A stretch of DNA of 8,050 nt from Anaerolineaceae bacterium UBA6086. Lineage in GTDB: Bacteria > Chloroflexota > Anaerolineae > Anaerolineales > Anaerolineaceae. Below are positions 1 through 6,359 of the stretch, in pieces (position 1 is the first letter of the stretch; each line of letters opens with the position of its first letter). The notes beneath the pieces were generated by a model, which was given only the letters and a program-made list of their open reading frames with translations, was not told where the DNA came from and searched no databases. The position numbers and the translations under genes are program-made. The stretch is taken from assembly GCA_002436005.1 (NCBI GenBank), contig DIXG01000101.1, forward strand, positions 5,566 to 13,615, given 5' to 3'.

Positions 1-1277
1 TTGATAAAGAGATCACCTTCCACTTCGAAGGCGGCATCTCATCATTTGTGAAATATCTCAATCAAAATCGTGACCCGATTCATGATGTTTTTTACATTGA
101 AAAGGAAGTGGACAACATCGGAATCGAAGTCGCCGTCCAGTTCAGCGACACCTACTCCGAAGCAGTCTACTCCTTTGCAAACACCATTAATACCATCGAT
201 GGCGGAACACACCTGACCGGTCTACGCATGGCTCTGACCCGGTCGATCAACGACTTTGCCCGCAAAGCAAACCTCTTGAAGGAGTCCGACCCGAATTTCT
301 CCGGTGATGATACCAGGGAAGGTCTGACTGCTATCGTCAGCATCAAACATCCTGATCCGCAATTTGAGAGCCAGACCAAAGTCAAATTGATGAATGCAGA
401 AGTGCAAACCTATGTTCAACAAGTTTTGAACGAAGGGCTGACCAGTTTCCTTGAACAAAATACAACCACAGCCAAGAAAATCATCCAAAAGTGTCTGACC
501 TCTGCCCGGGCGCGAGCGGCTGCTCGTAAGGCGCGTGATCTTGTTATCCGTAAATCAGCCTTAGAAAGCCTGACGCTTCCCGGTAAGTTGGCAGATTGCT
601 CCGAAAGAGACCCCACTCGTTCCGAGCTCTACATCGTTGAGGGTGACTCGGCTGGCGGTTCCGCCAAACAGGGTCGAGATCGCCACTTCCAGGCGATTCT
701 GCCGCTGCGCGGCAAGATCCTCAACACAGAGCGAGCCCGACTGGATAAGATCCTCAATAATAACGAGGTAAAAGCCCTGATTTCCGCCCTGGGCACCGGG
801 ATCGGGGAAGGTTTCAACGTCGAAGGGCTGCGCTATGGGCGAATTGTGATCATGACCGATGCCGACGTGGACGGCGCCCACATCCGCACCCTGCTGCTGA
901 CCTTCTTCTTCCGCTATATGCAGCCCTTAATCGAAACCGGGCATTTATTTATTGCTCAACCTCCCCTTTTCCTCATCAGTCACGGTAAGGAAAAAGAATA
1001 TGTCTATTCAGAGGAAAACAAAGATCTGATCATCAAAAAGATCAACGCTGCTGGTGGAAAATATGGCCTCCAGCGCTACAAGGGTCTTGGAGAAATGAAC
1101 CCTGAGCAGCTGTGGGATACCACAATGAATCCAGACAACCGGACGCTGCTGCAGGTCAGCATCGAAGATGCTGCCGAAGCAGATCGCACCTTTGACATGC
1201 TGATGGGCGCTAAAGTTCCGCCGCGACGTCGGTTCATCCAGACCCACGCCAAAGAAGTGCGTAATTTGGATGTGTAG
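1..1277 (+). CDS. gyrB: DNA gyrase subunit B, C-terminal part (5' end outside window)
   Basis: Reading in phase from base 3 gives 424 residues with no stop until TAG at 1275-1277. The GTG at 48 is internal, because coding sequence of GyrB type (FEGGI...FVKYLN) continues upstream to the window edge. About 200 N-terminal residues, the GHKL ATP-binding domain, are missing. What remains is the transducer region, with SFANTINTIDGGTH and the QTKVKL lysine loop that contacts ATP in this family. The Toprim domain follows, with EGDSAGGSAKQGRD from about base 639 and the metal-binding DADVDG at 858-875. The tail RRRFIQTHAKEVRNLDV is the usual GyrB ending. There is no insertion of about 165 residues as in E. 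coli GyrB, so this is the short form. GyrB is the ATPase half of gyrase (A2B2), which introduces negative supercoils. The PLRGKILN segment is the GyrB quinolone-response region and looks wild type. ParE is the alternative, but the sequence style favours GyrB. Confidence 0.95.
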   Translation, partial: DKEITFHFEGGISSFVKYLNQNRDPIHDVFYIEKEVDNIGIEVAVQFSDTYSEAVYSFANTINTIDGGTHLTGLRMALTRSINDFARKANLLKESDPNFSGDDTREGLTAIVSIKHPDPQFESQTKVKLMNAEVQTYVQQVLNEGLTSFLEQNTTTAKKIIQKCLTSARARAAARKARDLVIRKSALESLTLPGKLADCSERDPTRSELYIVEGDSAGGSAKQGRDRHFQAILPLRGKILNTERARLDKILNNNEVKALISALGTGIGEGFNVEGLRYGRIVIMTDADVDGAHIRTLLLTFFFRYMQPLIETGHLFIAQPPLFLISHGKEKEYVYSEENKDLIIKKINAAGGKYGLQRYKGLGEMNPEQLWDTTMNPDNRTLLQVSIEDAAEADRTFDMLMGAKVPPRRRFIQTHAKEVRNLDV

Positions 1278-1293
1278 ACCATAAACAACTATC

Positions 1294-1326
1294 AAAAGGC
1301 TGCGTTCATAGGATGCAGCCTTTTTT
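1294..1326 (+). terminator. Rho-independent terminator of gyrB
   Basis: A perfect 10-bp stem pairs AAAAGGCTGC (1294-1303) with GCAGCCTTTT (1315-1324) around an 11-base loop, and the T run continues to 1326. It begins 16 bases after the gyrB stop and ends about 50 bases before dinB. It should therefore end the gyrB transcript and uncouple the two genes. The A-run on the 5' side could also give some termination on the other strand, but no minus-strand gene reads into it. Confidence 0.9.
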
Positions 1327-1364
1327 GATTAACTGAGATTAGAAAAAGCCAAAATCAACTGTTG

Positions 1365-1370
1365 TATAAT
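1365..1370 (+). promoter_or_regulatory. -10 box of a probable leaderless dinB promoter
   Basis: A perfect TATAAT sits at 1365-1370, and only 7 bases separate it from the dinB ATG at 1378. A start point 6-8 bases downstream would fall at or next to the A of the start codon. No good -35 is seen at 16-18 bp (the best is A-rich, around 1342-1347), and the TG of an extended -10 is out of register by one base. The box match and its position are direct; promoter activity is inferred. Confidence 0.6.
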
Positions 1371-1377
1371 CATCAAT

Positions 1378-2589
1378 ATGATCCGAAAGATTCTCCATCT
1401 TGATCTGGACGCGTTCTTCTGCGCCGTAGAAGAAAATAGAAACCCCGAACTGAAAGGGAAACCTTTTGCTGTGGGCGGAAAAGCTGATCAGCGCGGGGTC
1501 GTTGCCTCCTGTTCCTATGCGGCGCGCATGAAAGGGGTTCGTTCTGCAATGCCGATGGCAAGGGCAATACAGCTATGCACGGATCTGATCGTCGTCTCTT
1601 CGCAGCATGCCAATTACAGCCAGGTATCAAAAGAGGTGATGGCGTTAATCGAAATCTCACCCCTCATTGAAAAGATCTCAATTGATGAAGCCTTCATTGA
1701 CGTGACCGGGTTGCCCGAGCCTATCTATACCATCGCGGAGACACTGCAAAACCGTGTCAACAGCCAGATGCAATTGCCGGTTTCCATCGGCGGTGCAACC
1801 AATAAACTGGTTGCCAAAATCGCCAACGATTGGGGGAAATCCCAGAACAAACAGCCTACCCCACCTAACGCCATTACGATCATTCCCCCTGGCGAAGAAG
1901 CCAGCTTTCTATCACCGCTGCCAGTGCAATCATTATGGGGAATCGGACCTAAATCCGCAGAAAAATTAGCCGGGATTGGCATCACAACGATTGGCGCGCT
2001 TGCCAATACACCGGTTGAGACGTTAGAGATGCTCTTTGGACGCTTTGGCCCAGATCTGCAAGATCGTGCCCGTGGAATTGACACGCGACCGGTTGAAACC
2101 GAACATGATGTCAAATCTATCAGTAACGAGATCACCTTCGCACAGGACCTGACCGACAGAAATACCCTTCTGCATGCCATTCAAAAATTGTCTGACCAGG
2201 TGGGAAGACGCTTACGCAAAGCGGTTCTCGCTGGATCGACCATCCAAATCAAGCTGCGCTGGTCCGATTTCACGACAATCACGCGCCAGGCAACCCTGCC
2301 CTCAAGCACAAACCTGGACCATGAAATTTTTGCAACAGCAGCAGCCTTGTTTGAAGAAAACTGGGATAAAAATCGTCCTGTTCGCCTGGTGGGGGTCGCA
2401 GTCACAGGTTTGGGCGAGCCTATTCACCAGCTAACGCTCTGGGAAGATTCCCATGAGAGAAAAGCCAGCTTGTTAAATACGGTGGATGATCTTCGTGAAC
2501 GCTACGGAGCGGATATCATCAAACGTGCAATCCAGCTTAACGATAAAAGGCACCCATCTCAAGAAGACGATTCAACAGAAGAATCATGA
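1378..2589 (+). CDS. dinB: DNA polymerase IV (Y-family translesion polymerase)
   Basis: This 403-residue protein is close to or a little longer than typical Pol IV and bypasses damaged template bases with low fidelity. The palm and fingers begin at HLDLDAFFCAVEE. The metal ligands are D9, D103 and E104 (SIDEAF), and the steric gate is the second Phe of DAFF (F14). YAAR (48-50 region) and the GGATNKLVAKIAND segment (138-151) are family motifs. The thumb helix-hairpin-helix is LWGIGPKSAEKLAGIGI (about 186-202). The little finger spans about 244-350, followed by QLTLW (351-355), which resembles the beta-clamp motif QL[SD]LF. A C-terminal helix with DLRERYGADIIKRA is followed by an acidic tail of about 15 residues. 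This start is the only one that keeps the first catalytic Asp. No Shine-Dalgarno precedes it, fitting a leaderless message. No LexA-type box of the E. coli or Bacillus kind was seen upstream. The neighbour gyrB is separated by a terminator. Confidence 0.96.
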   Translation: MIRKILHLDLDAFFCAVEENRNPELKGKPFAVGGKADQRGVVASCSYAARMKGVRSAMPMARAIQLCTDLIVVSSQHANYSQVSKEVMALIEISPLIEKISIDEAFIDVTGLPEPIYTIAETLQNRVNSQMQLPVSIGGATNKLVAKIANDWGKSQNKQPTPPNAITIIPPGEEASFLSPLPVQSLWGIGPKSAEKLAGIGITTIGALANTPVETLEMLFGRFGPDLQDRARGIDTRPVETEHDVKSISNEITFAQDLTDRNTLLHAIQKLSDQVGRRLRKAVLAGSTIQIKLRWSDFTTITRQATLPSSTNLDHEIFATAAALFEENWDKNRPVRLVGVAVTGLGEPIHQLTLWEDSHERKASLLNTVDDLRERYGADIIKRAIQLNDKRHPSQEDDSTEES

Positions 2590-2625
2590 TTTAGGGGAAA
2601 TTCATCAGCTGATCAGAAATCTGCT

Positions 2626-3867
2626 TTATTCTTGAAGCATTCTTTGATAAACCTGCACCATCTGCTGAACGATGTTTTCCCAGCTAAAGGATCGGGCAAA
2701 CTCGGCAGCGTTCCTCCCCAATTCCTGCCGATGATCCTCATTGGTAAATAACAGGCGGAGTCTATCCGCCAGCGCCTCAGCGTCCTGTGAGGGAATAAAG
2801 TAACCCGTCTTCCCTTCCTGCACCAAGATAGCCAGACCCCCCACTTTAGAAGCAATCACAGGAGTGCCGCAAGCCATGGCTTCCAGCGCCACCATTCCAA
2901 AACTTTCATAGAACGACGGCATCACAACAACTTCAGCAGCTGCATAATAATACGGAAGCGTTAGCTGGCTGCGCTTGCCTAAAAACACAACCATATCGCC
3001 CAGTCCTAAATCCCGGCAAAGATTCTGTAAACGCAGCATCTCGGTGTTGAGCTGCTCACGATCCTCATCAGGGTCTCCACCAATGACCACCAGGTAATGG
3101 GGGCAGGAGAATGATTTGCATTTTCTTTTTACAATCGCCATCGCCTCAATCAGCGTGTCCACGCCCTTCAACGGTTCAATGCGACCCACAAACAACGCCA
3201 CCCTTTTACCAGGTTCAATGCCAATCGCTTCCTTTGCTTCATCCTTTGGAATGGGATAAAAATGATGAATATTTACACCAGGTGGGATAATCGAGACTTT
3301 TTGATGGTTTACCCCATAAAGCATCTCAAGCTGAGACCGCTCAGCTTCTGTCGCCGCAATGATGCGATCAGAGGTATTCATTACATTGCGTTCGCCCTCA
3401 ATGCGGTAATTTCCTTCACGTTCTTCTTCCGTCCTGCCCACCCGCTGCTTCATCAAGCCCAGGGTATGAAACATCTGGACCATTGGCACCCCCCAGGCAG
3501 TCTTCAAAATATTGCCTGCGATGCCTGAAAGCCAGTAATGTGAGTGGACAAGGTCATAATGGATGTGTTTCTTTTCGGCAAAGTCTAAAATCCTTTCCGC
3601 AAAGATATCTGTATAAGAATTGAGATGTTCCTTTGCCAGGTAAACTTCAGGACCGGCTGGAATGTGGACGACCCGGTTAAAGTATCCCAGGTCATGAGAT
3701 ACTTGCGGAATGTGTTCATCCTGTGAGCGGGTGAAGACATCCACATGCACGCCCACACGGCCAAGAAATCGCGTGAGTTCCCGTACATAGACATTCATGC
3801 CGCCAGTATCCTTGCCGCCCAGGATGGCTAAAGGACAGGTGTGGTAGGAAAGCATCGCAATATTCAT
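2626..3867 (-). CDS. GT4 family glycosyltransferase, MshA-like
   Basis: The 413-residue protein is a GT-B fold retaining glycosyltransferase of family GT4, expected in the cytosol or at the inner membrane face. The N-terminal Rossmann domain has GGMNVYVREL (about 22-31) and VHSHYWLSG (107-115), both strongly reminiscent of MshA (D-inositol-3-phosphate glycosyltransferase) and more distantly of sucrose-phosphate synthase. The C-terminal donor domain has IPPGVN (194-199), FVGRIEPLKG with R229 and K234 (diphosphate-binding pair), and the EX7E motif E321/E329 in ESFGMVALEAM. The start at 3867 is chosen over the longer in-frame ATG at 3903 because it carries GGAG 8 bases upstream and begins directly with the family's first strand (MNIAML). 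The gene converges on dinB with a 36-base gap in which I see no intrinsic terminator. The donor is probably a UDP-sugar or other NDP-sugar; the acceptor cannot be told from sequence. MshA itself would imply mycothiol synthesis, not supported by anything else here. Confidence 0.9.
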   Translation of the reverse strand: MNIAMLSYHTCPLAILGGKDTGGMNVYVRELTRFLGRVGVHVDVFTRSQDEHIPQVSHDLGYFNRVVHIPAGPEVYLAKEHLNSYTDIFAERILDFAEKKHIHYDLVHSHYWLSGIAGNILKTAWGVPMVQMFHTLGLMKQRVGRTEEEREGNYRIEGERNVMNTSDRIIAATEAERSQLEMLYGVNHQKVSIIPPGVNIHHFYPIPKDEAKEAIGIEPGKRVALFVGRIEPLKGVDTLIEAMAIVKRKCKSFSCPHYLVVIGGDPDEDREQLNTEMLRLQNLCRDLGLGDMVVFLGKRSQLTLPYYYAAAEVVVMPSFYESFGMVALEAMACGTPVIASKVGGLAILVQEGKTGYFIPSQDAEALADRLRLLFTNEDHRQELGRNAAEFARSFSWENIVQQMVQVYQRMLQE

Positions 3868-3875
3868 CCGTTTTT

Positions 3876-3879
3876 CTCC
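3876..3879 (-). promoter_or_regulatory. Ribosome binding site fixing the GT4 start
   Basis: On the minus strand GGAG lies 8 bases before the ATG at 3867-3865. The upstream in-frame ATG at 3903 would add 12 residues (MINYKRNFGEKR) unlike the GT4 family start and would place this Shine-Dalgarno inside the gene. This site therefore decides the start. Confidence 0.75.
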
Positions 3880-3889
3880 AAAATTTCTC

Positions 3890-3919
3890 TTGTAATTTAT
3901 CAAATCTTACTGGTATAAT
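3890..3919 (+). promoter_or_regulatory. Promoter of the tRNA-Thr gene
   Basis: TTGTAA (3890-3895, 4 of 6 to TTGACA) is followed after 18 bp by a perfect TATAAT at 3914-3919. That box is preceded by TGG, giving an extended -10 (TGnTATAAT). The mature tRNA begins at 3929, so only a few leader bases would be made before the tRNA 5' end. Confidence 0.75.
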
Positions 3920-3933
3920 CGTGTGCACGCCAA
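3904..3933 (-). promoter_or_regulatory. Weak candidate promoter for the GT4 gene
   Basis: On the minus strand TTGGCG (3933-3928, 4 of 6 to consensus) and TAAGAT (3909-3904, 4 of 6) are spaced 18 bp apart. Together they would start RNA about 30 bases before the GT4 ATG. The elements are weak and overlap the tRNA promoter on the other strand, so this is only the best visible candidate. Confidence 0.25.
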
Positions 3934-4000
3934 CGTAGCTCAGCGGTAGAGCAGACGCTTCGTAAGCGCCAGGTCGAGGGTTCAAATCCCTCCGTTGGCT
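3929..4000 (+). tRNA. tRNA-Thr (anticodon CGT)
   Basis: A full cloverleaf can be drawn over 72 bases. The acceptor stem GCCAACG (3929-3935) pairs perfectly with CGTTGGC (3993-3999). The D stem is GCTC/GAGC with a 7-base loop AGCGGTA. The anticodon stem is 3954-3958 with 3966-3970, around loop TTCGTAA. The variable region is AGGTC, and the T arm is GAGGG-TTCAAAT-CCCTC. The anticodon CGT (3961-3963) reads ACG threonine codons. G1:C72 and C2:G71 with G35-U36 fit known bacterial threonine identity elements. The base at position 73 is T, and CCA is not encoded. One anticodon-stem pair is an A28-C42 mismatch (3955/3969). The gene has its own promoter and terminator, so it is a single-gene unit. Confidence 0.95.
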
Positions 4001-4016
4001 CTCCGATATTGCATCC

Positions 4017-4040
4017 AAACAGCCAACCAGGCTGTTTTTT
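4017..4040 (+). terminator. Rho-independent terminator of tRNA-Thr
   Basis: An 8-bp stem AAACAGCC (4017-4024) pairs with GGCTGTTT (4030-4037) around the loop AACCA, and a T run extends to 4040. It starts 17 bases after the tRNA and lies before the ugd promoter, so tRNA and ugd are separate units. Confidence 0.85.
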
Positions 4041-4057
4041 GTTATTTCTGGATTAGC

Positions 4058-4085
4058 CTGCCAAATCGGCAAACCTTGTTATAAT
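4058..4085 (+). promoter_or_regulatory. Extended -10 promoter of ugd
   Basis: TATAAT (4080-4085) is preceded by TGT, making the extended -10 form TGnTATAAT. CTGCCA (4058-4063, 4 of 6) lies 16 bp upstream as a possible -35. It sits just beyond the tRNA terminator and would give a leader of about 50 bases to the ugd ATG. I see no riboswitch-like fold in that leader. Confidence 0.65.
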
Positions 4086-4141
4086 AATAACCGCAATCAA
4101 TAGGAATTGGGAAAACTCTCACCATTTATGGAGGATCGGGT

Positions 4142-5452
4142 ATGGCAAAAATCTGCGTCATCGGAACTGGTTATGTGGGATTGGTCACCGGCACTTGTTT
4201 CTCGGACATTGGTCATCAAGTCACCTGTTTGGATATCGACAAACATCGTATTGATCAGCTGAAAAATGGGGTCATGCCCATATATGAACCCGGTCTGGAA
4301 CAAATTGTAGAGCAAAATGTCAATGCCGGGCGATTGAAGTTCACCACAAGCTACCCTGAAGGACTGCAGGATGCGGAATTTGCTTTCATTGCTGTTGGCA
4401 CTCCGTCCAGCGATGATGGCGAAGCGGATATGCAGTATATAACGATGGTAGTCGAATCAATTGCCCAACATCTCTCGCATCCCATCATTATTGTCAATAA
4501 ATCCACTGTTCCGGTAGGCACTGGCGATTGGGTGGCGGAGCTGATTGTCGAAAAGAATGGTCAGAATACGCCCAGCTTCAGTGTGGTTTCGAACCCCGAG
4601 TTCTTGCGCGAGGGTTCGGCAATCAACGATTTCATGCAGCCAGACCGGGTGGTCCTGGGGTCCACCGACCTTGAGGCTGCCCAGCAAGTAGCTGAACTTT
4701 ACCAAGCGTTACGCGCCCCTATTATGATCACAGATCTGCGCACCGCAGAAATGATCAAATATGCCTCCAACGCCTTTTTAGCAGCGCGCATCTCTTTCAT
4801 CAACGAGATTGCCAATATCTGCGAATCGCTGGGGGCAGATGTGCGTGAGGTTGCCCGAGGGATGGGCATGGACAAGCGCATTGGTCCATCATTCCTGGAT
4901 GCAGGCCTTGGTTGGGGAGGCAGCTGCTTCCCGAAGGATGTCAAAGCCCTGGCATACATGGCGGCAACGCGCGGGGCGCACCCACAGCTTCTTCAGGCTG
5001 TGATGGATATCAATCAGAATCAGCGAAAGAGAGCCGTGATCAAGCTCCAGAAAGCCATGGGCAGCCTTGAAGGGAAAACAGTCGGGGTTCTGGGCCTCAG
5101 CTTCAAGCCCAACACAGATGATATTCGGGATGCACCCGCACTCGATATCATCCGAATGCTGTTGGAATCGGGCGCTCTTGTGCAGGCGTTTGATCCCCAG
5201 GCAATGCAAGCGAGCAAAGAAGCCATCCCGGCATTGGTGCTGCGCGAAAGTCCTTACGAAGTCGCAAAAGATGCTAACGCCCTATTATTAGCCACCGAAT
5301 GGAATGAGTTCAAATCCCTCGATTTTGATATCATCAAAGAAAATATGCGTGGAAATGTGATTTTGGACGGACGCAACATCTGGTATGGACAGAATCTGCA
5401 CGAAAAGGGATTCACCTACATCGGCATGGGTGTTCCATCTGCTCAAGAGTGA
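4142..5452 (+). CDS. ugd: UDP-glucose 6-dehydrogenase
   Basis: The 436-residue protein has the normal length for the bacterial enzyme, which oxidises UDP-glucose to UDP-glucuronate with two NAD+ in the cytosol. The NAD-binding Rossmann motif is GTGYVG (8-13), with DID (31-33) at the end of the second strand. VGTPSS (85-90) and STVPVGT (121-127) follow. NPEFLREG (151-158) contributes E154, MIKYASNAF contributes K206 and N210, and the nucleophile is C262 in GGSCFPKD (259-266). The C-terminal UDP-binding domain has GLSFKPNTDDIRD (318-330) and FDP (350-352). The start is supported by GGAGG at 4130-4134, 7 bases upstream. The gene is single, between its own promoter and a strong terminator. The product feeds capsule, lipid or exopolysaccharide uronic acids. 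The divergent GT4 enzyme is a plausible but unproven partner. All key residues are intact. GDP-mannose dehydrogenase is a related alternative but fits less well. Confidence 0.96.
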   Translation: MAKICVIGTGYVGLVTGTCFSDIGHQVTCLDIDKHRIDQLKNGVMPIYEPGLEQIVEQNVNAGRLKFTTSYPEGLQDAEFAFIAVGTPSSDDGEADMQYITMVVESIAQHLSHPIIIVNKSTVPVGTGDWVAELIVEKNGQNTPSFSVVSNPEFLREGSAINDFMQPDRVVLGSTDLEAAQQVAELYQALRAPIMITDLRTAEMIKYASNAFLAARISFINEIANICESLGADVREVARGMGMDKRIGPSFLDAGLGWGGSCFPKDVKALAYMAATRGAHPQLLQAVMDINQNQRKRAVIKLQKAMGSLEGKTVGVLGLSFKPNTDDIRDAPALDIIRMLLESGALVQAFDPQAMQASKEAIPALVLRESPYEVAKDANALLLATEWNEFKSLDFDIIKENMRGNVILDGRNIWYGQNLHEKGFTYIGMGVPSAQE

Positions 5453-5477
5453 TCGCTCCCTTTTCCGTTCTCAAACT

Positions 5478-5517
5478 AAAAAGCATCCCCTGAGAAGTGA
5501 CCCGGGGATGCTTTTTT
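5478..5517. terminator. Bidirectional terminator between ugd and the membrane protein gene
   Basis: A perfect 13-bp stem pairs AAAAAGCATCCCC (5478-5490) with GGGGATGCTTTTT (5504-5516) around a 13-base loop. T runs occur at the 3' side on both strands. It lies 25 bases after the ugd stop and 20 bases beyond the stop of the minus-strand gene, so it can end both convergent transcripts. Confidence 0.9.
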
Positions 5518-5537
5518 GATTCTGAAAGGATCGTTGA

Positions 5538-6359
5538 TCACTTCAAACCATCTTCTGGTTCTTCGTTTTCTAAAGACGTCTCACTTCCTTTTGTGATATC
5601 AAACTCAAAGGCACGCAGCCTGTAGAGCACAAAAAGGTTTCCACCCATCAACACAATCGAGAGCAAAATCACCCAACCATAGCCCAGTCCAATTTGTGCC
5701 AGTCCGGCAATTAAACCGTTCACCAGCACCTCAAGCCCAAAAGCAGCCACCAGCCAGGCAGAATTCCTGCGAACAAAGCTCTGCAACACCAATACCGTCA
5801 CCGTGATATGCATCACCAGGGCGGCAATGCGCTCAATCGAACCCGCGAGAGGCACGTAAAAAGGCACCTGCCACAACGCCTGAATCTGAGCAGCGATCTC
5901 CGGTTCAAGGGCAGTGGTTTGCGGATCAATATTCATATTTAAAAGCATCGTGATGAATGTTGAAAGCAAAGGCAGCCCAACCAGCATAACGCTTTCAGCA
6001 CCGCCGTATCCCACACCCAAACCATAGGAGGATTCCAGAGTGTTGAGATTCTCTTTGATAAATCGCATCCCTGCCCACCGTACTAAAACGCCCAGCAAGG
6101 CGGCAAGCAGGATGCTGATAAAAACCTGCCAGATAAAGAGAGATTCCTCAGATAAAACAATTGTCCCACCTTCAACCAGAAGGGTGAACTCTCTCACCAG
6201 CAAGGTCTTCAAATTCTGGACAATGAGATACCCCATAACGCCGTAAAGGATCACCCGCCAGGTGACACCCAAACGTTTATTCAACCACAACCCGGCAGCC
6301 AGAGGTAAGTATAATGTCACCAGCAGTGCAACAATAATTGAAGTTAATAAAAGGAACAC
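5538..6359 (-). CDS. Polytopic membrane protein, YhfC/CPBP-like, probably without protease activity
   Basis: The 273-residue protein is very hydrophobic, with about seven likely membrane segments (roughly 2-24, 34-54, 76-97, 120-140, 166-194, 201-222, 226-247) and an acidic, charged tail. Its order of motifs resembles the YhfC family of putative intramembrane proteases (DUF2324, CPBP clan). These are LGVLVRWAGMRF (89-100), GLGVGYGGAES (113-123), SIERIAALVMH (174-184) and GLEVLVNG (208-215). As I recall the family, the first has an EExxxR motif, the second GHGG and the last HxxxN/D. Here these read GVxxxR, GYGG and ExxxN, so several expected catalytic residues are gone while E122, E176-R177 and H184 remain. 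The start is GTG at 6359 with GGAGG only 4 bases upstream, inside the end of the acyl-CoA synthetase gene, which it overlaps by 16 bases. That overlap implies translational coupling. The family call rests on motif memory; an unrelated membrane family remains possible. Confidence 0.65.
   Translation of the reverse strand: MFLLLTSIIVALLVTLYLPLAAGLWLNKRLGVTWRVILYGVMGYLIVQNLKTLLVREFTLLVEGGTIVLSEESLFIWQVFISILLAALLGVLVRWAGMRFIKENLNTLESSYGLGVGYGGAESVMLVGLPLLSTFITMLLNMNIDPQTTALEPEIAAQIQALWQVPFYVPLAGSIERIAALVMHITVTVLVLQSFVRRNSAWLVAAFGLEVLVNGLIAGLAQIGLGYGWVILLSIVLMGGNLFVLYRLRAFEFDITKGSETSLENEEPEDGLK

Noticed and set aside
48..50. GTG as start of gyrB
   Set aside because: Upstream in-frame residues match the conserved GyrB FEGGI motif, so the gene simply enters from outside the window.
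1325..1358. Inverted hexamers TTGATT/AATCAA and near-repeats TTAACTG/TCAACTG upstream of dinB, considered as an operator or SOS box
   Set aside because: The arms are short and widely spaced, part of one is in the gyrB terminator tail, and no CTGT-N8-ACAG or GAAC-N4-GTTC LexA-type site is present.
2604..2613. Perfect palindrome ATCAGCTGAT between dinB and the GT4 gene
   Set aside because: A 10-base palindrome with no loop and no T run is not a terminator, and nothing links it to a known operator; chance is a sufficient explanation.
3716..4072. Minus-strand open frame of 118 codons across the tRNA gene, with a RRDLNPRPGAYEASALPLS-like stretch
   Set aside because: This is the well-known spurious translation of a tRNA antisense strand; the frame also overlaps the GT4 gene start and has no family support.
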